A stretch of DNA of 7,898 bases from an uncultured Chitinophagales bacterium (GTDB lineage Bacteria; Bacteroidota; Bacteroidia; Chitinophagales; Chitinophagaceae), in assembly GCA_946886475.1 (NCBI GenBank), contig CAMPIQ010000164.1:1-7898 (forward strand), in the 5' to 3' direction. The position numbers and the translations under genes were made by a program. The notes under the pieces are model-generated. The model was not told where the DNA came from and searched no databases. It saw nothing but the letters and a program-made list of their open reading frames with translations. Positions 1 to 6,114 of the stretch are shown one piece after another. Every line of letters starts with the position of its first letter. Within the stretch, counting starts at the first letter, position 1.

Positions 1-41
1 GTATATTATATAAGTATTTATAAAGGGAATGATCTCTTGAT

Positions 42-78
42 AACAAAAGAATTGATCAGGCTTTAAAAAACCTATCAA
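42..78 (-). terminator. weak terminator-like hairpin after the leftward gene cluster
   Basis: Read on the minus strand, an 8-base-pair stem with one bulged G (TTGATAGG pairing with CCTGATCAA, 10-base loop) begins about 32 bases after the methyltransferase stop codon. It is followed by a T-rich but interrupted tract (TTCTTTTGTT). The stem is AT-rich with only three G-C pairs, so it would be a weak intrinsic terminator. A second AT-only hairpin (A-run and T-run around TCCGG, near 82-98) lies between it and the gene and may contribute. The position suits the end of the leftward transcription unit, but the energetics are poor. Confidence 0.28.
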
Positions 79-110
79 ACAAAAAACCGGATTTTTTTCA
101 AACCATTGCG

Positions 111-1277
111 CTAGTCAATTTTTAGCAAAGCCGTATAAAGTGTATCGGCTTTTTCATTATAGCCTTTCAGGTAACCTGCCTGAATAAATCCGGAAGATGT
201 AAGGCCGGCGATCGCTTCAATCACCTTCTCGTTCTCCTGTCTGAACACTGAACAGGTTATATAAAGAAGGTACCCCCCCGGCTTTACAGCCTTCATAACA
301 TTCAAAATGATCTTTTGCTGCAGCCGGTAATAATGATCCAGTTTTTCACTGGTAAAAAAATCCAATTGCTCCGGTGTTCTCGACCAGGTGCCTGAACCGC
401 TACAGGGCGCATCGCAGATCACGATATCGTATTTATTTTTTGGTGTAAAATTTTCATCTGCAATATCTGCAGTAAAAGATGCATAATGAAAAATGCCAGC
501 CCTGCTAAGCCTTTTCCGAAGGTTGAACAAAATGGTTTCACGGATATCGGAAACGGTTAAATCTATTTTTGGATACTGGTCATAGATCAGTATGGATTTA
601 CCACCACTTGCAGCGCAGCAATCAAACACAGAAATTACATGATCAAAAGAAGGCGGTTTGAATTTCAATAAGGATTGCATTGTTTTTTGTGAATTCAGAT
701 CCTGTACCACCACATCTTCATCTATCTTAAGCACCTCATTGATCTTTGATTGGTTGAACAACCTCAGACAGTCTTCATCTTCTGATTTGAATTCAATACC
801 GGCATGTTGAAGTTGTTGTAATACACGGGCTTTTTTACCAGGACGTATCCTTAAAAAAAGATCGGGCTGGATCAGGAACGACCTGTTAAATTCCAGCCGG
901 TCGATTTCACCGCTTAACAAATCATCATAAGGAAAAATTTGTAGCGCTTCATTTTTGGCAGGGGTCATCCTCATTTTTTCACTGATATCCAGATGAACCT
1001 TTTCATCCCAATCAGGCCTTTGTTCTCTCAAAACAATATTGCTTTTATCTGAACATAAAAACAAACCCAATAGAAACCTTTCTTCAGTTTCCAGTTCCCG
1101 GAAGGCATTGCCTAACCTGAAATAACAATAACACAGGTGCGTTACCTGCTTCCTGTCGGTAGAACCAAACTTCTTTTCTGTTTTAAAGAATTGCTTCAGC
1201 CATGCAGCCAGAGGCAGGCTTCCATCATAGGATGCAATGATCTTCTTGGCAGAATTGATGTAGGAAAAAGACCGCAT
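111..1277 (-). CDS. RsmB/NOP-family RNA (cytosine-5) methyltransferase
   Basis: This is a SAM-dependent methyltransferase of the Fmu/Sun (RsmB/NOP2) family, which forms 5-methylcytosine in RNA, most often 16S rRNA. Numbering from the ATG at 1277 (388 aa), the N-terminal 130 residues include a stretch (FGSTDRKQ, about 37-44) resembling the FGSxDRR region of RsmB-like proteins. The SAM-binding motif I is DCCAASGGKS (219-228), and the motif II acidic residue is D244. Motif IV is DAPCSGSG with C292, and motif VI is TCS with C342. These are the two cysteines used by the family, C342 being the expected nucleophile and C292 the releasing cysteine, so the enzyme looks intact. A TTG two codons further upstream (1283) could extend the frame by two residues, but ATG is preferred; neither has a clear ribosome binding site. 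The gene lies 69 bases behind odhB on the same strand and is probably co-transcribed. The exact target cytosine cannot be read from sequence, so I give no symbol. Confidence 0.9.
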   Translation of the reverse strand: MRSFSYINSAKKIIASYDGSLPLAAWLKQFFKTEKKFGSTDRKQVTHLCYCYFRLGNAFRELETEERFLLGLFLCSDKSNIVLREQRPDWDEKVHLDISEKMRMTPAKNEALQIFPYDDLLSGEIDRLEFNRSFLIQPDLFLRIRPGKKARVLQQLQHAGIEFKSEDEDCLRLFNQSKINEVLKIDEDVVVQDLNSQKTMQSLLKFKPPSFDHVISVFDCCAASGGKSILIYDQYPKIDLTVSDIRETILFNLRKRLSRAGIFHYASFTADIADENFTPKNKYDIVICDAPCSGSGTWSRTPEQLDFFTSEKLDHYYRLQQKIILNVMKAVKPGGYLLYITCSVFRQENEKVIEAIAGLTSSGFIQAGYLKGYNEKADTLYTALLKID

Positions 1278-1301
1278 ATGCAAATGTCTGTAAATAACAA
1301 A

Positions 1302-1323
1302 CGGTCCACCATATGGTAAACCG
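1302..1323 (-). other. short imperfect hairpin in the odhB-methyltransferase gap
   Basis: The 69-base gap between odhB and the methyltransferase contains nested complementarity. CGGT at 1302-1305 pairs with ACCG at 1320-1323, then after a 2x2 internal loop ACC at 1308-1310 pairs with GGT at 1315-1317 around an ATAT loop. The core ACCATATGGT (1308-1317) is a perfect 10-base palindrome. It lies 24 bases upstream of the preferred methyltransferase ATG. It could be a weak mRNA structure, a protein-binding palindrome, or chance. There is no T-run after it on the minus strand, so it is not a standard terminator. Confidence 0.25.
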
Positions 1324-1346
1324 CCTGTTCAATATGATGATTAATC

Positions 1347-2597
1347 TTATAATTCAAGCAAGGCCTTCACGGGGTCTTTTCCAAAAAGTAAAAGCTCAGG
1401 ATTTTCCAGCAATTCTTTTACCCTTACAAGAAAAGAAACTGATTCACGACCATCAATGATACGGTGGTCATAGCTCAGGGCCAGATACATCATGGGACGG
1501 ATCACAATTTGTTTGTCAACCACAACAGGGCGTTCTTCAATCTTATGCATTCCAAGAATTGCAGACTGGGGAATGTTGATGATGGGAGTTGACATCAGGG
1601 ATCCGAAAACACCGCCATTTGTAATAGTGAATGTTCCACCCTGCATTTCTTCCATTGTTAATTTATTATCCCTGGCTTTTGTGGCCAGCTCAATCACCTT
1701 CAACTCAATTTCAGCCATGCCAAGGCTTTCCGCATTTCTGATAACCGGTACCACTAATCCTTTTGGAGCTGATACAGCAATTGATATATCACAGTAATTA
1801 TGGTATACAATTGAATCGCCATCGATATAGGCGTTTACGGCTGGCCATTCCTGCAATGCATAACAAACTGCCTTGGCAAAAAAACTCATGAAGCCAAGAT
1901 TTACGCCATGCTTTTCCTTGAATTTTTCCTTGTTGGCGGTTCTTATGGCCATTACCTTACTCATATCCACTTCATTGAAAGTGGTAAGCATGGCCGTTGT
2001 ATTTTTTGCTTCTACCAACCTGCGGCTTACGGTTTTGCGCAGGTTGCTCATTTTTTCTTTTTTCTCATCGCGGCTAAAAGCCTCTGCCCCGGGCCTTCGT
2101 CCCGGGTTTGATAAAGCAGCCATCACATCCTCTTTCATGATCCTGCCATTGTAACCGCTTGGCTGAATATTTTTTGGATCTACTTTTTTATCAGCAATGA
2201 TTGCAGAAGCAACAGGTGTAGCCCTGACTTCCGTTTCGGATTTCTGAACCTTTGTTTCCGTACTGCCTTTTGCCGGTGTTGTTGAAGGCTTTACTTCTTC
2301 CGTCCTGGAGACCTCCGGTTTGGCTTGCTGAACCTCAGTGCCGGAACTGCTTTCGGGTTTTGCGGCGGCATCATCAATTTGGGCCACCACATCTCCGATA
2401 TTTAAAGTATCCCCTTCTTTGCCAACAGTTTTTAATACCCCGGCTTTCTCAGCATTTACTTCAAAAGTTGCTTTTTCGCTTTCCAGTTCAGCAATCACTT
2501 CATCTCTGTCCACATAATCTCCATCCTTTTTTAACCATTTTATTAATGTCACTTCGTTAATGGATTCCCCTACTGTTGGTACTTTAATGTCGATCAT
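1347..2597 (-). CDS. odhB: 2-oxoglutarate dehydrogenase E2, dihydrolipoyllysine succinyltransferase
   Basis: This is the core acyltransferase of the 2-oxoglutarate dehydrogenase complex. It passes the succinyl group from E1 through a lipoyl arm to CoA, giving succinyl-CoA in the cytoplasmic TCA cycle. The 416-residue protein has the full domain order. The lipoyl domain spans about 1-77, with the lipoylated lysine predicted at K42 in [10 protein letters not shown] mobile linker rich in K, E, P, T and S covers about 78-125. The peripheral subunit-binding domain is about 126-161 (ATPVAS to KEDVMAAL). After a second short linker, the catalytic domain covers about 184-416. The catalytic pair H378 and D382 sits in HRIIDGR. 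The segment [13 protein letters not shown] (321-333) is typical of succinyltransferases rather than pyruvate-complex E2 enzymes, which supports the substrate call. It starts 69 bases after the odhA stop on the same strand, matching the usual E1-E2 pairing. E3 is not adjacent. The start has no Shine-Dalgarno sequence but is fixed by the conserved lipoyl-domain N-terminus. Confidence 0.97.
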   Translation of the reverse strand: MIDIKVPTVGESINEVTLIKWLKKDGDYVDRDEVIAELESEKATFEVNAEKAGVLKTVGKEGDTLNIGDVVAQIDDAAAKPESSSGTEVQQAKPEVSRTEEVKPSTTPAKGSTETKVQKSETEVRATPVASAIIADKKVDPKNIQPSGYNGRIMKEDVMAALSNPGRRPGAEAFSRDEKKEKMSNLRKTVSRRLVEAKNTTAMLTTFNEVDMSKVMAIRTANKEKFKEKHGVNLGFMSFFAKAVCYALQEWPAVNAYIDGDSIVYHNYCDISIAVSAPKGLVVPVIRNAESLGMAEIELKVIELATKARDNKLTMEEMQGGTFTITNGGVFGSLMSTPIINIPQSAILGMHKIEERPVVVDKQIVIRPMMYLALSYDHRIIDGRESVSFLVRVKELLENPELLLFGKDPVKALLEL

Positions 2598-2627
2598 ATT
2601 TTCAAATCTAAATGTATTTATGATTAT

Positions 2628-2652
2628 GGCCTCCGGTTATCAGCCGGTGGCC
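2628..2652 (-). promoter_or_regulatory. hairpin in the odhA-odhB intergenic leader
   Basis: An inverted repeat of two 4-base blocks separated by one T/T mismatch (GGCC-T-CCGG and CCGG-T-GGCC, 7-base loop) occupies the middle of the 69-base gap between odhA and odhB. All eight pairs are G-C, so the RNA hairpin should be stable. On the minus strand it is followed by CCATAATCA, which overlaps its last two bases, and then 30 bases lead to the odhB ATG, without a T-run. It is therefore more likely an mRNA stability, processing or translational element than a terminator. The motif TGATTATGG (plus-strand sense, 2621-2629) also occurs beside the hairpin upstream of odhA. Confidence 0.45.
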
Positions 2653-2666
2653 AATTGCTGATGGCA

Positions 2667-5417
2667 TTATATGCTAAATGCCGTCTCAATGATCTCACTT
2701 TGTTCCTGGCCGTGCACCTTGCTAAATCCACTTGCCGTAGCTGCCCCTGGCTGCCTGCTGATGATACCATAATTGATGCTTTTTAGATTCATCTGCAAAT
2801 ATGATGCAGCGCCCATGTTCAATGGTTCTTCCTGCACCCAGAACCAGGTTGCTTTTTTGTATTTATTATACAGTTCATCCAATTGATTGTACGGTAAAGG
2901 ATACAACTGCTCCAACCTTATAATGGCAATATCATTCCTGTTTTCTTTTTGCTGACGTTCAGCAAGATCAAAATATATTTTACCTGAACAGAATAATACT
3001 TTCTGAACTTTTGATACATCTTTAACGATCGGGTCATCTATAACTTCCCTGAAGCCGCCATTGGTAAATTCATTGATTACGGAATAAGTTCCGGTATGAC
3101 GCAGGTTGGCTTTGGGAGAAAAATTCACCAGTGGTTTTCTGAATGGCCAGCTTAGCTGTCTTCTCAACACGTGGAAAAAATTGGCAGACGTTGTTACGTT
3201 GGTGATCACCATGTTCAACTCCGCGCACATCTGTAAAAATCTTTCCATTCTTGCAGAACTATGTTCAGGACCCTGTCCTTCATAACCATGAGGAAGTAAT
3301 AATACAACACCGCTCATGCGCTGCCATTTGGTTTCTGCCGAACAGATGAACTGGTCAATAATGATCTGTGCACCATTTACAAAATCACCAAATTGCGCCT
3401 CCCATAGTACCAGTGAATTGGGATGCGCCATGGCATAGCCATACTCAAATCCCAGTACTGCAAATTCGCTGAGTAGTGAATTATAGATCCTGAAAGAACC
3501 CTGATTCTCCTTCACATTACTCAGCCTGCTGTATTCCTTGTTGGTGGCTTCATCATAGATCACCGCATGCCGGTGAGAAAATGTTCCCCTTTTTACATCC
3601 TGTCCACTCATGCGCACGTCTTTACCTTCCGCTATCAAACTTGCATAGGCAAGTAATTCCCCGGTAGCCCAATCGATCTTTTGTTCCGAATCATAAAGTT
3701 TGATCTTATCGCTAATGATCTTTTCAACCTTTCTTAATGGCTTGAAATCAGAAGGCCATTTCATTAAAGAATTGAAGAGGAGCTTAAAATCAGCTTCACT
3801 AATGGCAGTTACCGGTGAACGGTTAAAGTCCTCCTCGCTGGCATTCCTTAAGCTTTTCCACCAGCGTTCCGGCTCCTGGTAATTATAAGGAAGGGGGTTT
3901 TGTTTTATTTCATCCAGCCGCTCCTGAAGGTCGGACCAGAATTTCTTTTCCATTTCCTTAGCCATTTGCTGAGCATCAGATTCACCGTGCTTCAGTAGAT
4001 ACTGAACATATACTTCACGGGGATTGGCGTGTTTATCTATCAAAGCATACAACTGTGGCTGGGTAAATTTAGGATCATCACCTTCATTGTGTCCGTGACG
4101 GCGGTAGCAAACCATATCTATAAAAATATCCGTATTGAATTCCTGCCTGTAACGGGTAGCTATTTCAATACACTGAACCACTGCTTCCGGATCATCACCA
4201 TTAACATGAAACACCGGCGCCTGTATGGCCGATGCAATTGAGGTTGCATAATCTGAGCTTCTTGCATCATCAAAATCGGTAGTAAATCCTATCTGGTTAT
4301 TGATCACAAAATGAATGGTTCCTCCGGTATAATATCCGTTGAGGGCACTCATCTGGATGATTTCATATACTATTCCCTGTCCGGCAACCGATGCGTCTCC
4401 GTGTATAAGTACCGGCAGTACACTATCGAACTCAGATTGATACAATACATCGGCCTTTGCTCTGGAATATCCCAATACTACAGGGCTTACCGCTTCAAGA
4501 TGGGAAGGATTGGGCATCAGTTTCAAATGCATTTTCTTTCCGCCGGCCGTTTGCACCTCACTGCTGAAACCAAGATGGTATTTTACATCACCGCTGCCCA
4601 TGGTCTGGTCAGGTATGGCCGTACCCTCAAACTCACTGAAGATCTGTTCATATGTTTTACCAAGAATATTTGCCAGGATATTTAATCTTCCCCTGTGGGC
4701 CATGCCTATCACAGTTTCCTGAACGCCAGATTCAGCAGCAACGGAGATCATGGCATCCAGCGCAGCAATGGTGGTTTCGCCCCCCTCCAGAGAAAATCTT
4801 TTCTGACCAACATATTTAGTATGTAGAAATTTTTCGAAGATCACACCCTGATTCAATTTTTCAAGGATCCGCTTTTTTTGTTGAAGCGGTAAGGGCTTGT
4901 GAAATGTATGCTCAATTTCATTTTGTAACCAGTCGAGTTTTTTCTGGTTTACAATGTATTTATATTCAACCCCAATGTGGCCGCAATAGGTTTTTTTTAA
5001 TTTGTCGATCACCTGTTCCAGTTTTGCCTGGGGAAGACCCGCAAACTGAGCGGCTGCAAAGTTTTGCTGAAGGTCGGATTCCTTAAGACCAAAATATTTG
5101 AGGTCCAGTTCAGCCCCACGGTCCTTTCTTTCCCGGATGGGATTGGTTCTGGCAACCAAATGGCCTTTTTTCCTGTACGCTTCTATAAGCCTGTACACTG
5201 CAAATTCCCTTGACAATTGATCTGCATCAACTGCAACTGCCTGTTCATTACCGGCAATATTGGCCTGCCCATTGTTGGGTTTTAGCATGGCAAAGTCAAA
5301 GCCTTCAAAAAACTTGCGAAAATCGGGGTCAACACTCTCAGGGTCCTGAACAAAATCATTATAAAGTCCCTCGATATAAGCCGGGTGAGATTGTGTGATA
5401 TAGGAAAAGTCCTTCAT
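2667..5417 (-). CDS. odhA: 2-oxoglutarate dehydrogenase E1 component (thiamine diphosphate-dependent)
   Basis: This enzyme decarboxylates 2-oxoglutarate with thiamine diphosphate and reductively succinylates the lipoyl group of E2. At 916 residues it is full length for the family (E. coli SucA is about 930). The N-terminal 40 residues (SYITQSHPAYIEGLY onwards) match the conserved E2-docking segment. Active-site histidines are expected at H241 (HRGRLN) and H281 (GDVKYHLGF). The cofactor motif is GDA at 340-342 with NN at 373-374. Further family blocks are NPSHLEAVSP (303-312), RRHGHNEGDDP (439-449), the transketolase-like pyrimidine domain with GQGPEHSSARMERF (714-727), and FSPKANLRH (766-774). 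No inserted or missing domain is seen. The ATG at 5417 is directly preceded by an in-frame TAG, so translation cannot begin further upstream. It is the first gene of the leftward cluster, followed by odhB. The symbol sucA is an equivalent name. Its promoter should lie in 5418-5783, but I see only one-mismatch matches to TAnnTTTG on that strand. Confidence 0.97.
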   Translation of the reverse strand: MKDFSYITQSHPAYIEGLYNDFVQDPESVDPDFRKFFEGFDFAMLKPNNGQANIAGNEQAVAVDADQLSREFAVYRLIEAYRKKGHLVARTNPIRERKDRGAELDLKYFGLKESDLQQNFAAAQFAGLPQAKLEQVIDKLKKTYCGHIGVEYKYIVNQKKLDWLQNEIEHTFHKPLPLQQKKRILEKLNQGVIFEKFLHTKYVGQKRFSLEGGETTIAALDAMISVAAESGVQETVIGMAHRGRLNILANILGKTYEQIFSEFEGTAIPDQTMGSGDVKYHLGFSSEVQTAGGKKMHLKLMPNPSHLEAVSPVVLGYSRAKADVLYQSEFDSVLPVLIHGDASVAGQGIVYEIIQMSALNGYYTGGTIHFVINNQIGFTTDFDDARSSDYATSIASAIQAPVFHVNGDDPEAVVQCIEIATRYRQEFNTDIFIDMVCYRRHGHNEGDDPKFTQPQLYALIDKHANPREVYVQYLLKHGESDAQQMAKEMEKKFWSDLQERLDEIKQNPLPYNYQEPERWWKSLRNASEEDFNRSPVTAISEADFKLLFNSLMKWPSDFKPLRKVEKIISDKIKLYDSEQKIDWATGELLAYASLIAEGKDVRMSGQDVKRGTFSHRHAVIYDEATNKEYSRLSNVKENQGSFRIYNSLLSEFAVLGFEYGYAMAHPNSLVLWEAQFGDFVNGAQIIIDQFICSAETKWQRMSGVVLLLPHGYEGQGPEHSSARMERFLQMCAELNMVITNVTTSANFFHVLRRQLSWPFRKPLVNFSPKANLRHTGTYSVINEFTNGGFREVIDDPIVKDVSKVQKVLFCSGKIYFDLAERQQKENRNDIAIIRLEQLYPLPYNQLDELYNKYKKATWFWVQEEPLNMGAASYLQMNLKSINYGIISRQPGAATASGFSKVHGQEQSEIIETAFSI

Positions 5418-5439
5418 CTAAGGAAATTTGATTATGGTT

Positions 5440-5457
5440 ATCCCGGTCATCCGGGAT
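5440..5457 (-). promoter_or_regulatory. perfect 7-bp hairpin in the odhA leader
   Basis: ATCCCGG and CCGGGAT form a perfect 7-base-pair stem around a 4-base loop (TCAT in plus-strand sense). It ends 22 bases before the odhA start codon in the direction of transcription, followed by ATAACCATAATCA and then the TAG-ATG start region. There is no T-run on the minus side. On the plus strand only TTT follows, too short for a terminator. A leader mRNA structure or a protein-binding dyad are the likeliest roles. The adjacent TGATTATGG (5429-5437) is repeated upstream of odhB next to a second hairpin. Confidence 0.5.
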
Positions 5458-5502
5458 TTGGGATGCAAATATCGGCCTTAATTTTCAAAAGATTAAGGTG
5501 GA

Positions 5503-5519
5503 TGGAGTTCATAACTCCA
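5503..5519. promoter_or_regulatory. 17-base dyad upstream of odhA
   Basis: TGGAGTT and AACTCCA are perfect 7-base arms around a 3-base CAT spacer. The position, about 86 to 102 bases upstream of the odhA start codon, is where an operator or promoter-proximal site would be expected. The short spacer makes a very tight RNA hairpin, so a DNA-binding site for a dimeric regulator is at least as plausible as an RNA structure. I do not recognise the motif as belonging to a named regulator. Confidence 0.35.
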
Positions 5520-5736
5520 GATTAAAATACAAATTCAATGTTCGAAGAGCTGTATCGTGAATTTTATGTGATTTTGGGACAACAGCCCCACCGTTCCCGT
5601 AATGGAGTAAAGCAATAATGCAGCTATTTTTACCTGGAATTCATTCTTTGAACTTTTTTACACCCAACTTTGGAGCAATCCATGTTCTTTTACCAAATTT
5701 TTTGAGTTTTATTTTCCCTTTTTCCACTACTAACCT

Positions 5737-5744
5737 TACCTTTG
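5737..5744 (+). promoter_or_regulatory. putative rpsT promoter, Bacteroidota -7 element
   Basis: TACCTTTG matches all six fixed positions of the TAnnTTTG -7 element recognised by the primary sigma factor of Bacteroidota. It lies 39 bases upstream of the rpsT ATG, giving a predicted leader of about 30 bases. The expected upstream TTTG is degenerate: TTTT at 5712-5715 sits 21 bases away. The whole area is T-rich, which raises the chance of a fortuitous match, although location and strand are right. Confidence 0.45.
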
Positions 5745-5783
5745 CCGTCCTGAATTCAAAACCAGGATTTAAATTTCCAGAAC

Positions 5784-6038
5784 ATGGCTAATCATAAGGC
5801 AACAAAAAAAGATATGCGTCAGGCGGCTAAGCGTCGTGAAAGGAACAAATATTACGGTAAAACCACCCGTAATGCCATCCGTGACATTAAAGTAGTACAG
5901 GATAAAGCGGCTGCCGGTAAAGAATTGCCTGAAGTTATTTCTATGATCGACCGATTGGCAAAGCGTGGAATTATTCATAAGAATAAAGCCAGCAACCTGA
6001 AAAGAAAACTTACCAAAAGAGTGAATGCGATAGCATAA
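5784..6038 (+). CDS. rpsT: 30S ribosomal protein S20
   Basis: S20 binds 16S rRNA early in assembly of the small ribosomal subunit. The 84-residue product has the normal length and strongly basic composition. Its N-terminus, MANHKATKKDMRQAAKRR, is the hallmark of bacterial S20, and the C-terminal part (HKNKASNLKRKLTKRVNAI) is equally typical. The ATG start is fixed by this N-terminus. There is no Shine-Dalgarno sequence upstream (the preceding bases are AAATTTCCAGAAC), as usual for Bacteroidota. The gene is a single-gene transcription unit: its own promoter candidate at 5737 and a strong terminator 22 bases after the stop codon. It diverges from odhA. Confidence 0.97.
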   Translation: MANHKATKKDMRQAAKRRERNKYYGKTTRNAIRDIKVVQDKAAAGKELPEVISMIDRLAKRGIIHKNKASNLKRKLTKRVNAIA

Positions 6039-6060
6039 GCTTCACTGTTCTAAAATATTA

Positions 6061-6089
6061 AAGTCCTCGCATGCGTGAGGACTTTTTTT
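6061..6089 (+). terminator. strong intrinsic terminator of rpsT
   Basis: AAGTCCTCGC and GTGAGGACTT form a 10-base-pair stem (one G-T wobble) around the 4-base loop ATGC, directly followed by an uninterrupted T-run whose first bases overlap the stem (6083-6089). It starts 22 bases after the rpsT stop codon and is a textbook rho-independent terminator on the plus strand. Its presence argues that the downstream peptidase gene has its own promoter. Confidence 0.93.
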
Positions 6090-6114
6090 ATTGGCCAACA
6101 CCTAACTTAGCAGG

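Larger units (their letters stand above)
5418..5783. other. divergent intergenic region between odhA and rpsT
   Basis: This 366-base stretch separates the leftward odhA from the rightward rpsT and should contain promoters for both. It holds two perfect inverted repeats near odhA (5440-5457 and 5503-5519), a 26-codon open frame on the plus strand (5538-5618) of doubtful meaning, and a strongly T-rich tract from about 5641 to 5750. The rpsT promoter candidate lies at the end of that tract. On the minus strand, GATATTTG (5467-5474) and TGAATTTG (5530-5537) each differ by one fixed base from TAnnTTTG, and neither has a TTTG at the usual upstream spacing. No tRNA or recognised RNA gene was found. 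Confidence 0.7.

Noticed and set aside
1278..1283. TTG at 1281-1283 as the methyltransferase start
   Set aside because: It adds only two residues before a normal ATG at 1277 and has no ribosome binding site to favour it.
2245..2370. Low-complexity stretch in odhB that might suggest repeats or a frameshift
   Set aside because: It encodes the flexible K/E/P/T/S-rich linker normal for E2 enzymes between the lipoyl and subunit-binding domains, with the frame intact on both sides.
4311..4685. 124-codon plus-strand open frame inside odhA
   Set aside because: It is antisense to highly conserved odhA coding sequence, including the thiamine diphosphate region, so it is a shadow frame.
5666..5685. 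Small hairpin TGGA-GCAA-TCCA in the intergenic region
   Set aside because: The stem has only four pairs and no conserved flanks, so it is expected by chance.
5769..5978. 69-codon minus-strand open frame overlapping rpsT
   Set aside because: It is antisense to the unmistakable S20 gene and its product resembles no known protein.
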